A stretch of 64,000 bases of DNA from Parasponia andersonii (GCA_002914805.1 JXTB01000180.1:647064-711063); one strand, 5' to 3'; positions 12,655-26,060 are shown, numbered from the stretch's first letter. Notes: generated by a model not told the origin, from the sequence alone. Program-made: numbers and translations.

Positions 12655-12945
12655 TCAAGAACCTTTTGATCTTGAGCTAAGAACTTGACTTTAGGTCCTT
12701 TTGACTCGAGATAAGAACTTTTTTAACTAAACGTCGAGAGTTTTTTGACCTTAGGTCGTGAGCTTATTGACCTATATTGAAAAACTTGTAGACTTCAGAT
12801 CAAGAGATTCTTGATTCAATGGTAAAAAACTTTTTGACAATTGAGTCCAGAGCTTATTGACTTAAGGCTAAGAATCTTTTGACTCGATACTTTCTCGACC
12901 TGAGATCAAGAGAGTTTTGATCTAACCTCAAGTCAAATACCGCAT
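12655..12945. repeat. Degenerate minisatellite of 'tttttgacct.aggtcaagag' type
   Basis: About nine imperfect units of roughly 25-40 bp alternate a 'ttttgac' or 'cttttgactcgag' core with 'aagaactt' or 'gagctt'. Examples are at 12664, 12700, 12738, 12755, 12862 and 12895. Many units contain the near-palindrome GACCT-AGGTC. No promoter or gene is adjacent. Confidence 0.55.
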
Positions 12946-13912
12946 AACTTTGCTTACATTATGATTTTTCTTCCTAATTTAGTGGCAATATACTTGTCTT
13001 TATTTTGCAAGCATGGAAATGATATATCAGCGACAAGCACATGCATGTGGGGAAGATGAATTTCGATAAAACTGTTCTTAAGACGATTGAGATTGTAAAG
13101 GATAAGTTAACCAAGGAGCAGAAACAATTATTTGCTTAAATATGAGTTGGTCATTTTTTAGAGGTCCAACTAATAACAATGTCTAGAAAATTTGTGCATA
13201 ACATGATAATGCGGCAGGTCTATTGTGAAAACTCGTACAAAGATGAAGCCATATAAAATACTTCATCTCAAAAACTGTTATTTTTAACAAAAACAATAGT
13301 ACTTTCCATCTTTGTGAAAAAAATAAATTCAATTACCTAATCAAGATTACAATTACCTTGTGAGTATAATTACCTCTAAGATCAGTATAATAATGACTTT
13401 TGGTCAATATGATATTGACAATACTTAATGGTCAATTATTTTGACCTCGTGTCAATATTATTTTAACATCAACTGGTCAATAAAATATAGACATAAAAAA
13501 ATTGACCTACCTATTGGTTTTTTTTTTTTTGGTTAGAGAGATCTAAAAAACCATTAAGAAGATAGATATACAAAAATATAAAATTTTTATTACAATAATA
13601 CCAAAATCATTATTATACACTCATATCAACTACAAATAACCATTCGTAAAAAGAAAGACGTAATTTACCTTGAAAATGCCAAAACTCCCCAACAATAACC
13701 GAATGTCCAACTTCCAGCTGAGTTTTATGTCATAAAATATTCGATCAAGAATGGATATGACGAACCACTGTGAGAGAGAGTGAGAGAGAGTGAGAGAGAG
13801 AGGATTCTAATGTTTCTCACCTACCCATTGGCAGCTTTTTGGTAAGGGCAAATTTGGAATGTCATTTATTTCTCTTCAATTAGTTCTCAAAAAGTCATAT
13901 ATAAAAAAGAAA
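12946..13912. other. Gene-free AT-rich stretch
   Basis: A short GAGAGAGT microsatellite lies at about 13771-13803. The 13385-13505 part repeats 'ggtcaatat.atattgac' type words, so it may be related to the minisatellite before it. I see no gene. Confidence 0.45.
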
Positions 13913-14262
13913 ATTATCATTTTTATATCCCCGTATTTTGATATTTTGTTCCGTTTATACGTTCTGTTTTGGTTATTATCAATATTGACCCTTAAATTTT
14001 ATATTTGTTACAAATTTATACCATGACACTGATTTAGAACAATTAATTTACCAAGATGATTTAATAAACTTATTTTCGGATCAGTTTTTATATGATTTAT
14101 TTTCAATTTTTTAAACAGTAACTTGGTAAATTAACTGCTCTAAATTGATGTCAGAGTATAAATTTGTAATAGATTTCAAATCTAAAGTTAAGGTTGATAA
14201 TAACCAAAACAGAAAGTATAATTTGAACAAAGTATCAAAATGCTATAAAAGTGATAATATCC
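13913..14262. mobile_element. Fold-back (hairpin) MITE with arms of about 140 bp
   Basis: The left arm (about 13913-14055) is mirrored by the right arm (about 14120-14262). Left 'ctgttttggttattatc' (13964-13980) pairs with right 'gataataaccaaaacag' (14196-14212), left 'tacaaatttata' (14010-14021) with right 'tataaatttgta' (14157-14168), and left 'aattaatttaccaag' (14041-14055) with right 'cttggtaaattaac' (14122-14135). The whole could fold into one long hairpin. There is no coding capacity. It is likely a MITE or fold-back element whose transcript could feed small-RNA pathways; the last part is inference. Confidence 0.75.
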
Positions 14263-15956
14263 TGTCTGAAAATTTTCTCCATATTGAAAATGTACAAAAA
14301 TGCCTAAATGGGGTAACGTGGTCCTATCCATGTCCTTTCTTCTTTGCAACTGCGTACAGTTAGTTTCCATGACCCAGGCAGCACAACAATTATCAATCAT
14401 GTCGTTACTAAACATGTTGTGTGGTGCCCCCATGCATGTCCTCTTATTATGTGATTATCATTCTTGTCAATTTTTATACCCAATCGTTCTCATTTTTTAT
14501 AATATGATATTTTCATACCTAATCTATCCAAACATGATAAATATTCGCTCTCCTCATGTAGAGGACTGTCATTTGCCAACAATCTTCTCCATCAGAAACA
14601 GCCTCCGGCTGAGAATACCAAGAAACCACCAAAAAAGCAAAGAAAAAGGTAGAGGTCAACTCTGACGAGAGAAAACAGACTCTCACAAGGTGTATCCCAA
14701 CATCAGTTTCGGGGTATTTTAATTAAGACGTTTCTAATACTTGGTTTAGGAATCTGTTTCTTCTAGATATAACACTTTTTAGCCTTTGGATTTGGATCCT
14801 GTGGTTTGGAAAGTGAACCAGGGATCTAGAAAGCCATTGAAGTTTGAAGTTTTTGTTGATCGGTGCTCTCTGATATCAAGAGATCAACAATAACTCGTAT
14901 TATTTTCCACGCACAAGAGTAGAAATTTCCAAGAACCCTAAAAAGAGATCAGTTTCTGGAGACAGCCTAATATTTGTGGTTACCTTGGAACCTTAGAAAA
15001 CAACCAATTGATTAATGTATTTGTAAATTGCACAATTTTAGTACTCGTTGATTTGATTGATTCTTTCATATTATTAAACACGACTATTAACTGAGTTTGT
15101 CAACCATTTTCACAACTTCAACCATATAAGCAACCGAGTCACAACTACCCTAAATGGCTAGATTCAACTAATATCCATCAGTTTCGTTTCATGCCTCAAA
15201 TAATCAAGAAAGAACGCATGGAGGAACAAACCTATACTATTCATAGCATTGGGCCTTCTGCGATTCACAGCCTTCCACTGCAATTTAATCCTCAAGCATC
15301 AATTCTGAAAAGGAAAATGGGGGTTAAGATTCATGTGGACTTTTAAGTCTAAATCTGGATCTCACTCTTAAGCATTCTCAGTTTAAAGACTCGGTTATTA
15401 CAAAATAGGAGGATCTGAATCCCCGCAAGACCATAACAAATAAAAAGTCGTCCCAAAATTTGCAACATAGATACCTGCAAACATATCAATTAAGCTCACA
15501 TAGGAAAAGGTCATATACAAACAAATATCATATATAACAGAGCATGGCACAAGAGCACTTGACCTCAGGAACAAAAGTACGATAAATCAAAAATTGGTTG
15601 GAAAAAAAAAAAGAACCTCCAACAAAGAACATAATACTCATATAATGGTACCAGAAAGATTGGCTGAAAAATTATCCCCATAAAGGTACCAGAAATTTCA
15701 ATACAACCTCATATAATGGGCAAAACGATATGGAAAAGCCTGAAATGGAGAAACAAGCACAGAAACTTCATCTACTTGGCTTAATTTGATAGTACTGATC
15801 TCATAATACTCCCCTAAAGCACAAATGAATACCATCTACAGTAAAACATTCGGAACCTCTAGATATTATTAGGTTAATAACTAATGCAACACGAACCTAA
15901 AATAATTACATGGCTCATTCCCGTTCACGTTTTCCTTCGATGGTTTAGTACCCCAG
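14263..15956. other. Gene-free stretch, ending in the 3' region of the zinc-knuckle gene
   Basis: No coding frame is supported at 14263-15200; the frames at 14188-14665 are chance or repeat-derived. From about 15200 to 15956 the sequence is probably 3'UTR or downstream DNA of the minus-strand gene at 15957. A possible 3'UTR acceptor ('tatgtttgcag', minus strand, near 15476) is seen but cannot be proven. Confidence 0.4.
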
Positions 15957-16763
<807 letters not shown>

Positions 16764-16837
16764 TCACACTTCTCAGCCAAGAACAAACAGAATCAAGTTC
16801 CCTATCTATGTCGAAAGAAGCTCAACTCTCTGGTAAC

Positions 16838-17250
16838 CTGCATCATAACATTTCAAATAATAGTTGTTATGTTACAAATAACGAAAGGGAGTCAAATTGA
16901 AATAGCCCCAATCAATTACAAAAAATAAATTTAAAAAAACCCTAACAAAGTTCAATTTCACATCTATTTTCTGAGCAACCAAACGCACAAAACTTTTCTG
17001 GAATCAAATGAAACCAGAAAAGGCGTCTCACAGATAAAACCCTAATATCGAAGAGGAAAAACAGAAACCCAAAGATTCAAATCCAATTAACATAAAAGCC
17101 TAAACACCCAAATCTAGAACAAGCAAAACAAGAACCAATCTTTCATTTATTCATATTAATTTTCATAATAGTTAAGGACAAAAAATAAAATAAAATAAAG
17201 CGGGCCGAAAAACAAAATTGAAGAGATCTGAAGCGAGAGAGAGAACTCAC
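16838..17250 (-). other. 5'UTR intron of the zinc-knuckle gene
   Basis: On the minus strand a donor 'gccgccattg|gtgagttc' (exon end 17251) and an acceptor 'gatgcag|gttacc' (exon start 16837) bound a 413-bp intron upstream of the ATG at 16754. The first exon would start near 17330, in a CT-rich leader. Leader introns of this kind often raise expression in plants. This rests on splice consensus only. Confidence 0.6.
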
Positions 17251-17339
17251 CAATGGCGGCTCAAGAGAGGAGAAGAGAGGTTTCAAATTTGCAAGCTGAA
17301 GGTGGTCTTGCTCTGCCGCTCTCCGATTCCAAATGAAAC

Positions 17340-18299
17340 TGGGGGCTTCGTATTCCTATTTATTGATGGTTACGGGTCGGGCAAAATTAACAGACCCGAC
17401 ATCGACCCATTGCCATACTTCACTACCCAACCCGACTAAAATGGACCAGCATTTGTCGAAATTCGATATAGTTATTGTGCCATTAGCTCTATCCACTCAG
17501 CTTAGCATAATATTTCACACTCTGCCTCGCATAATATTTCAACTTTGTATAATTGTATATTAAACCCCCCCCCCCCCAAAAAAAAAAAAGATAAAAAAGA
17601 AGAAGGAAAAGAAATAGATGGGATGCTTACCAATGCATCATCATCTAAGCTGCCATTTTACTGAGAAATTAGTTCTTATATACAGAAGGGTAGGTCTATT
17701 TTGGCTCGTATACCCATTTTAAAAATTCTCTGAAAAATATGAAAATGGACGAAAATGCTCCTAAAAATCGTAAGAAAAACTATGCCCTGATTTCAATTTG
17801 CTCACTTCCTTTTTTCACACAGTCCTTAAGTCTCATTTTCTCTATCTCAATCTCAACTCAGTCTCTGTCAAAATCGTGGTAAGGTCTTTCAAAGTATCCG
17901 TCATTTTCATCTGTCGCTCCTCTTTCATATCTATCACTCAATAAATCGACGCCGAAGATGAAAAGTCGTAAAGACCAAAAAAGAAATCAAGCCTAAACAC
18001 CCCTAGATTCTCAAATCTATTGTTCTGTCATCCTCCCCGTTGTCGTCGCCAGATAAAAGCTGGAAAAATGACTCCATAAAAAAGGTAAGAAACTAGGGAT
18101 TTAGGGTTTTATTTTTAGAGAAAAATTACAAATTTCGAATAATATAGTTGATTAATCATTTATTTCAAATTTCGATCAAGTTTCGTATATGTTTGAGGTT
18201 ATTTATTGAATTATTGGTTGATTAAAGATGAAGAATAATGAAATTGAGATTTTTATTTCGACTATATTTCGATTCATGAGTGCATAATTTGGGTTGGAT
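17340..18299. other. Gene-free spacer, possible transposon end
   Basis: It holds a C run followed by an A run (about 17567-17590). From about 17690 to 18120 there is a moderately complex stretch that could be the subterminal part of the MULE next to it, but I found no matching inverted end. No gene is supported. Confidence 0.35.
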
Positions 18300-19217
18300 G
18301 GATGTGTGTACTTTCTCTTAATATAATTTCTAATAACCCATGGTACTGCTCGTTAGTTATCCTTAAGCCTTATTGACAACGAACATGTATGTTTAGGCAC
18401 ATATCTTCACACCTCAAATATGTCAGATTGTTCTATTTTTCTAGCTCACAACCACCACATACAATTATCGTCTATATATGTTATAAACTAACAGTCTTTT
18501 CCTGACTTTTTCATTTTGAACTCAAAATTGTACTTCATTATATGTAAGTACAACTTCAACTTTAAGTTTTTTATATTCTCAAATAGTTGACTTATCACGA
18601 TTTTTACTGAATTAGAAGATCTAGTTGACAAGTTGTTAGGAGTTTCCTGAGGCATTTCTCCCTCTGAAAACACAAGAACATTTTATTTTGATGCATTATA
18701 TATCATTCTTATTCTACGAACTCGACTACTTGAAGTCCATGTGGTTGTCATTGGAGTCTTTAGTACTTTACTTGACTCTCCTTGTAATCTATTCTTGTTG
18801 GTTGTATGTTGCTTCTTATTATTTACAGGTTCCTTCTCAATGTTATTTAAGTTAACACTATCACCAAAGTATTTGTTCAACTTATTTGGAGGACACGCCC
18901 CCAACGCAATCAGAGTTGGATCTACATGTTGCTCTTCTACTTTCTTTGTACCTCTTTCAAACAAATGAAGTAATTTGACTGTAACCCTTACCTATAGAAC
19001 TCAATTTTGGTAAAATAGATACACATAAAAGAATACGGTACTGAATAGAGTAAGACACATCCTCAAGCCAAAGTTCGAATTTATTATCAGTACTAATCTT
19101 CATTGGAGGAATAGGAATTCCGTCTCCACCTTCACACTTATAAATAACCTTAAATTCTAAATCAAAATGAATTCTATCAACTCCAATTAGATTATACAGT
19201 TTATCTATAAGGGTCAT
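18300..19217 (-). pseudogene. Broken MULE (MuDR-type) transposase, N-terminal part
   Basis: Minus-strand pieces line up in the order of a Mutator-like transposase. First is an N-terminal domain (19217-18957) with IPIPPMKISTDNKFELWLED, like the MuDR N-terminal ubiquitin-like module. A hydrophilic linker follows (18964-18683). Then comes a DNA-binding segment with KYNFEFKMKKSGKD (18673-18488), and further down RYVPKHTCSLSIR and RAVPWVIR words (about 18400-18300), as in the MULE zinc-binding segment. The pieces fall in different frames and have stops between them (after KSGKDC and inside the HTC segment). The catalytic DDE domain and SWIM finger are absent, so it cannot be active. No terminal inverted repeats were identified. 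Confidence 0.7.
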
Positions 19218-20424
19218 ATAAGTTATATCCTTTTATACACCCATGGCCTTGCTTTTTTTAGCAATATAAGACCATAATATTTTCTCCGACGAAAACTTCC
19301 ACTCACTGTTATACAAAACTATGATATTAAAACTTGACTCTGCATATAAAACAAAACTAAATTCGTCAACTATAAAAAATAATCTAAAAAATCATAAATT
19401 ATAAACTAGAATCCAAAATTATGACTTGTTGAAATTAGATTGAAAAGAGATCTTAATTCATCAAAATTCATTGAAACTAAGTCAAATATATATATATATA
19501 TTGAAATATCATTGAAATTAATGAATATGAAATGTACTCGAATATATATCGAAACTGCACGAAGATTATATCAAATTAGGATCGAATGTACTATTGTAGT
19601 CGAAATAAAATCGAAATGAGTCGAAATGGCATCGAATGTTTAATGTGTTGATCGGGACGCAAAGTCAGTGTTTTCCAAAATTTTATATAAATCCCAGAAA
19701 TCAACTTTGAATGCATAAATTATGCTTAGAATATATTGAAACTTAGTTGAAAACTTTTTCAAATAATAACCATAATATTTAAACACATAAATTACATACC
19801 CATTTAATCAACTTTCTACTTCCTAGTTTTTTGCCTTTTTCAGCTTTTCTCTTTTTTTTTTTTTCCTTTTCTGATTATACAATTTCAGTTCTTCAAATAT
19901 TATGTTAACTTTAATAATTAGAAGATACATTTAAATGATACAGATAAAAGAATTAAAGGCGTGACATGGAAGCTAGGTTAAACGGGAGAAGAAAATAACA
20001 TTTCAAGTATCCATATGAATATTTTTTAAACTATTATTAACCAAAGCATATGGACCAAAGTAAGGGTATTAGTATGCATATATTGCCTAATTTATCCATT
20101 TTACTTGTCTTTTTTTAATATTGATTCAGTCTTAAGTTTTGATTTCAATATCATCAAAATTTTCTTATGCTATGCTAAAATACCACCCGAATGAAAGTTC
20201 TAATAGATAGACTCGACAAAAACAAATATCTTTAACATATCCTTGCAAAAGAGACAAGAATATGACAACTTTTTGGAAATAGATCAAATAAAATTCAAAA
20301 ATGCAAAAATTGCCAAGAAGGTTTAGCAGCTATCAATGCAAAAAGCATAATTCATACGAATTTGGCTTAAAAAAAATAGATCAATTCATGAGTTAAAAGC
20401 AAAATAAAGAAAATGGTGACTCTA
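19218..20424. other. Gene-free AT-rich stretch beside the MULE remnant
   Basis: Short 'tcgaaat' and 'atcgaa' words repeat between about 19480 and 19650, and related 'tttcgat' words occur near 18165-18280 on the other side of the transposase. These could be MULE subterminal repeats in opposite orientation. Otherwise I see nothing. Confidence 0.35.
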
Positions 20425-21345
20425 TTATCACCCTATTTTTTTCTCCCCATCGTCTTTTTTAAGTAAATTTTTATACAAAAATACGCTTATATAAAATTAC
20501 ATAAATTTATATGTATGAATTAAATAATATAACTCTTTCTTTTTACACCTTTCAAATACATCCCCATAAAAATAAGCCACTATTCATGCATTAATTAATG
20601 AGATCAAGCTCCTTGTTGTTGATAAACCTAGAAAAAAATGGATATTAATTACAAAGGACATATCGCAATAAACTTAGAAAAAGATCAAGTACAATCTTTT
20701 TTTTAAAAAAAAAAAAAAAGATATATTATTTGTGGCTAAATTGATTATAACCTTTATCTTGTTGTATTAACGTTTTATTCTTTTATTTTTTTTCATGTAT
20801 ATATAGATACATTGTTCTATTTGTGTAAGAAGTTTTCGACAATTTTTTTTTTCGTTTCCTTGATAGTCAGTTTTCTCTTAATGCCAATAATGTGTATAGG
20901 ACTTTGAAAAGACGATAAAGCTAGGTAAAACAAACAAAGGAGATAAAAGTCATGATCTTAACTCCTTATGTAGTAAACCTTGAGAGGTACAATCTATGGA
21001 GACAATTCTTTACTCCTTATGTAGTAAACCTTGAGAGGTACAATCTATGGAGACAATTAATCTTGAAGAAAAAGATTAAAGTGAAGGAGAAGTAAACAAA
21101 AAAAAAAAAAAAAGAATAGAGTTTTCAAAAATAAGTACAAGTGGAAAAGTAATAAATGGGTGGGAAAAGAAATATTTTATTTTTATTTTTCTTGATGACT
21201 AGTTTTAGAATTAATTAATACTTAAGATGTGTGAGAAAAGAAAATATAGAAATTTTAAATTTTATGAGAGATATTTTTAGAAAATGGGTGAGAAGAAAAA
21301 AAAAAAAAAGAGATGACAATAGGACTGCCCTAAAAAAAATAGGGA
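20425..21345. mobile_element. Possible non-autonomous DNA element (0.9 kb)
   Basis: The left edge 'ctattatcaccctattttttt' near 20431 is mirrored by the right edge 'agagatgacaatag' near 21310-21323 (reverse complement 'ctattgtcatctct'), each next to a T- or A-rich tract and a 'ctccccat' / 'atgggtgag' word. It has no coding capacity and contains the 51-bp duplication below. The inverted ends are imperfect, so the call is weak. Confidence 0.3.
20961..21061. repeat. Two-copy tandem duplication, 51-bp unit
   Basis: 'actccttatgtagtaaacc' and the following sequence, through 'ctatggagacaatt', occur at 20961 and again at 21012 without visible change. The near-identity points to a recent duplication. 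Confidence 0.9.
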
Positions 21346-23848
21346 CAAAAAGAATCTAATAGCGTTTGGGAAGTAAAGAAAATAAAACATTGATTTAGAG
21401 AAAGACTATCTCAAGTATTGAGATTAGCCACCTTTAATTATTTATGTAAGTGTTACATAACTAGCTAGAGCTAAATAACCAACTCCTAATTATCAAGATG
21501 TCCTAGCTATAAACAGTTGGACAAGCTTAACTATTTACGATTTGTTACAAACTTGAGTTGACTTAGCTTTACTCTACTTCGAGATCATTGGAGAGCTTAA
21601 CTCAGCTCTGACTCTGCTCCAAGATCATTAAAGAGCTTCTAGATGCTGCTAGATGTTAAGGATATGGCTTCAGGATTCTGCTCAATAGGGACCAGAAGGT
21701 CCAAATTACGGATTTGTAATTTTTGCTGATTATTAGAAGAAACAAGTCAATTTTATAAAACTTCCATGATTTAAACACTAAAATTGTTTCAATTTTTTTG
21801 GTAAGAAAATGAAATTGATGCAGATGAAAGAGAATAGAAAAAGAGAAGAAAACCAAAGTATAGAGTGGATTGAATCCCTAGTCCTTTAATTTGATGAGTT
21901 TAGAAGGCTCTCATCGATGAAGAACAGTCAAATAAGCTTGGTTTGAGGTCGATTGGCTCATCTATGGCAGAGAATCTAATGAGCTTGGCTTGGTCATCAA
22001 TGGTAGAAGAAGTATCTGATGAGCTTGGTTAGCTCAAGTTCATCAATGGTGACAGGAGGAGAAGATGAGTTGTGACTCTCAGTTTTGAGTTCAATCCAAA
22101 ATGACTTTTTATTATTTTCTCAATTCTAATATATTTGTTGAGTTGGGCTTGGAAACTATTTTGAAATCCAAGCCCACCAAACAAGTATTTAGTAGATTCC
22201 ATATTTTTATGGTCTGTAGTTGAAAATTCTGAAAAATAATTTCGAAAAATGATTTCACCGAAAATGATTTTTGCAGTTTTATAAATAAATCAAGAATGCA
22301 GCGAAATTAGTATTTTTAAAATTTTCTTGAAAATTTACAAAACATAAATATAGAATCGTTGATTTAACATAAATCAATTCATGGATTTTAGTTAAGATAA
22401 AACCTGGAAATTCTTCACAATTATTGAGCTTTCTCATCTATTCTCTGGAGCTCGTTAAATGATTCGGTATGTGGGTACCTTTTTGATACTAAACGAGAGA
22501 TGAGCGGATGATCTGAGAGATATTTTTCCTTTTTCCTTGACTACATGTCTATGACCATGGGTATCTCTTCTTCAACAGCCATGAACTAGCTCGGGATTTC
22601 TCCCACAATGACTTAGTTCTCTCTCACTCTCTTTTTTTCTCTCTATTTCATGTTAAGCACAGTTACTATACTTATAGTAAGTGTGTGACTTCCTTATAGA
22701 GACTTAAAAAAACTTTTTTCTTAAGTATTATAGAGGTGTAAACCCTAGTAGACTTATTAGGCTCAACTGATCATTCAATTAGTATTGAGCTATGTGTGAG
22801 CAAGATAAAGGACCTTATAGATCTAAATAGTCTAAGTTCCAATGAATTAATTACCCACTATCATAATTAACTCTTAATTATAACTGGGCCTTATTCATTA
22901 ATATTGGGGTACTCTACTATATGCTCAGTATTGCACTTTTAGACTAAATGTCATATATTTTCTATGAAACTAATTAACACTTTAATTAATTTGATCTATT
23001 TAGCATATATTATACCAGTAGATATACTCCCGATTTAATGTCGTACTAATGAGCACCCTTCTAGTATATATTTACCTTTGAGTTGTCATTTCTCATCTAA
23101 TGGATAATAAATGACTACGGTGTTTATAATTGCTCATGCAAACACAGTCAAATTCACAAAGTGAATACCTGACGCTTAATTTTTTATTATCCAATTCTTT
23201 GAAAAAACTCAAAGTGACATTATATGCATGGTGTCCAAATCATAAAGGGTGTTCTCGTCAATTCACAAGTCTTATCTTCCAAAATACCGAAGTTCAAACC
23301 ATATAATCAGAACTAGTCCTTTAGTAAGTCTAAAAGATAAAACTCGTAAAAGGAAGTCTGATAATCACTAGGATTAAGATAATCTTGCAATAGTACTAGA
23401 TTAGTGAAAGATAGAATATTGAGTTACAACCCTTAACCTCAAATTTTATTTTTACTTAGTTCAGTTCAATGGACTTATAATTTTCTTATAACGCATTAGT
23501 ACTTCTATTTGAAGTCAGACTCTTCATCAATCTTGTTGAAATAGACAACACTACATTCTATACCAAATTAAAGTATTCCATCTTTATTTGCAGAATGTGA
23601 ACTTTTAATTTAGACATAGTGAAATAAAGAATTTAGTCTCACACATGTGAACACTTCACACGAACAATTCTTTATTACTTATTATTAGTTATGGAAACTT
23701 TTAGACATTTACATAATAAAAAAAATATAAACATCATATTATATAATTGGGACATAATATGGAATTTATTAACAATAAATAAATAACACTTAAATCTAAT
23801 AAACATTTTTAAAATGTCAGACAAAGAAACTACTTTCTAGAATATATT
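21346..23848. other. Gene-free, probably retroelement-derived stretch
   Basis: No coding frame is supported. Part of it (about 21900-22040) repeats 'tgatgagcttgg' and 'atcaatggtaga' words in a degenerate array. The stretch 22440-23700 has the moderately complex, non-coding texture of a long LTR or leader, but I recognise no end or primer-binding site. I class it only as likely repeat-derived. Confidence 0.3.
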
Positions 23849-23849
23849 C

Positions 23850-24768
23850 TTAACACTCGTTTGGTTGGAGGAAATAGAAAGAAAAGGAATAGAATTGATT
23901 CTAAAATGATTCAATTCTAATGTTTTTTTGGGATGTGAGAATAGAAACAAGCTTTCCAGCGGAAAAGAATTTGATGAAATTGCATTCCACCAAATCTTGG
24001 GTGGAAACCTATTCCATTCCATTCATTTTTTTCTCTCTTCCCCTAATTAAACTTATATGAAAAATGTGATATTAATGAAAAATAGAAAATTATTAAGAAT
24101 ACATATTTTATGAAGAAAATAATAATTTTTATTTTTATTTATGAAATATTTTTTAATATTTTATCTTGCCACATGTGCTTTTTAATAAAATATAAGAAAT
24201 GACTATGAAATAATATTAATAACATAATTAATAAATTAATAAAATTATTATTTAATTGATAAAATATAATTAATAAAAAATAAATTAAATTAAAATAATG
24301 CTAAATATAAAATAATTTAATACAATAATAATTTAACTAAAAATAATTAACAAACTAAAATAATTCTAAATGTAAGAAAATTTATAAAATAATAATTTAA
24401 TTAATGCAAAAAATTAATAAAAGAATTTGAGAAAATAATGAAATAAAATCATACTAAATGTAAAATAATTTAATAAAATAATGCTGAATGTAAAATAAAA
24501 TAATAATTTAATAATAAAATAATTTAATGCTAAATGTAATTTAAACTACTTAAAATATTCATTTTAAGCTTAAGGGTATTTTTGTCATATAGCTAATTCT
24601 ATTCTTTTCTACAGTTAACCAAATATAAGAATATCCATTTAGTTATTGATTCCATCGCTCTAATTAAACAGTATAATTATATTATCATTAATTTTTCATT
24701 CTATTCTAATTACTATTACGATTACTATTACCATTTCACTGAAATAACCAAACGATTCCCTGAAATTT
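23850..24768. mobile_element. Possible non-autonomous DNA transposon (0.9 kb, very AT-rich core)
   Basis: The left edge 'ctcgtttggttggagg' is mirrored by 'aaccaaacgattcc' at the right edge (about 24746-24762), and near-edge 'ggaatagaattgattc' and 'gattccatcgctctaatt' blocks face each other loosely. The core (24040-24540) repeats 'aataatttaata' and 'taaatgtaaaataa' words. There is no coding capacity. The TTTGGTT-type ends match those of the element at 6937-7545, so the two could be one family. Confidence 0.45.
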
Positions 24769-25002
24769 TTGGGTTTAAAAAATGGATCTAAATTGCATAC
24801 CAAATGGGCCGTACATAATTACTCAAAGGGGTTTCTTGAGTTTTGCCGATAACAACAATAAAAATTTACAAAAGAACGGTACATACTTTTCCATACGGTA
24901 TAAAGGCTAAAACAATTATAAAAACACGGTCAATAACTGGTGCGGTGGCAATTCGGTAATTAAATCCTATCTTTTCCAATTTTGGTTCTATAATAGAGGT
25001 CA

Positions 25003-25076
25003 CGATTACTTGATGTAGTGGTTGGCGGACCCTTGACCATACTTCAGCTCTCGGGTTCGAATCCAGTGAAGTCCAT
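25003..25076 (+). other. tRNA-like sequence with box A and box B (left flank of the array)
   Basis: 'tgatgtagtgg' (25011-25021) resembles a pol III box A and 'ggttcgaatcc' (25054-25064) is a perfect box B core, with tRNA-like spacing. The T-stem and acceptor stem do not pair properly, so it is not a working tRNA. It is more likely a tRNA-derived SINE head or a pseudo-tRNA. Confidence 0.5.
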
Positions 25077-25237
25077 TCTATACTCTATCTTCTATATTTT
25101 TTATTTTTCCATGGAACTACTCCACTTTGATTTTTTTTAATTTTAATTTCATTTTCCATTTTAATAATCATTTTCCCATTCATTTTTCTCTTTAAATAAA
25201 ACACCAACCTATTCTCATTCTTGACTTCCATCCTCTT

Positions 25238-26060
25238 AGGAACTACTTTTTTTTTTAAAATAAAAAAAAAAGTTAGTTACTTTTAGTTATTAGTTATCAA
25301 TTAATAATTTAGTTTCTAGTAATTAAAAACTAGAAACCAATATAGTTGCAGTTACTTCTTATTTTTTTCCTTCTTCCTTTTGTAATCATTTTTTCTTTTT
25401 TATCTCCTATTTTTATTCTTGTTTTTCTCCCTTGAGTTACTCTTTTAAATAATAATAATAAAAAAAAAAATAATATGGTTATTTTTTGTTACTAGTAAAT
25501 ATGGTTATTTTTGGTTGTTACCAATTTAGTTTCTAATAACTATAAACTGAAAACCAAAAATCAATATGGTTACCAGTTATATCTTTTTTTTCCTTCATTT
25601 TCTCTTCTTCTAATCATTTTTTCTTTTCTACTTCTTATTTTCATTCTTGCCTTTTTCCCTTTTTAGGAAATAATGAGCTACCTTTTTAAATAAAAAAACT
25701 GGTTATTTTTAGTTACTAGTAATCAGTTACCAATTTAGTCTCTAGTAACTAGAAACTATAAACCAATTTGGTTGCTAGTTACTTTTTTTTTTTTTCCTTT
25801 TCTTCCTTTTGTAATTATTTTTTCTTTTCAACTTTCTATTTTTTTTTTACTTTTCCCTTTTTAGGAATAATGAGATACTATTTTCAAATTAAAAAAATTA
25901 GTTACTTTGGCTATTAGTAATTAATTACAAATTTAGTTTCTAGTAACTAAAATCTTGAAACTAATATGGTTACTAGTTACTTTTTATTTGGAAACTAGTA
26001 ACTAGTCCTTCAAATTAGTATTACTAGTAACTAATAAAATATAAAGATAGAGAGAAAAAT
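25238..26060. repeat. Tandem array of about four ~200-bp units rich in 'tagttactagtaac'
   Basis: Four unit-like blocks start near 25238, 25430, 25662 and 25860. Each has an A-rich run, then 'ttagttactagtaatcagtt', 'aatttagtttctagtaact', 'ggttactagttac', then a T/C-rich run with 'tttttcttttctac', and each is reopened by 'aggaa.aatgag.tac'. The TAGTAAC and GTTACTA words are inverted within each unit. Related words recur at 26770-26900, outside the array. Nothing is encoded. Confidence 0.7.

Noticed and set aside
25003-25076. Functional tRNA gene
   Set aside because: Box A and box B are present but the acceptor and T stems do not pair; the same holds in part for 26226-26296.
25238-26060. CRISPR-like array
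   Set aside because: The units are long, diverged and without unique spacers, and the genome is a plant nuclear one.
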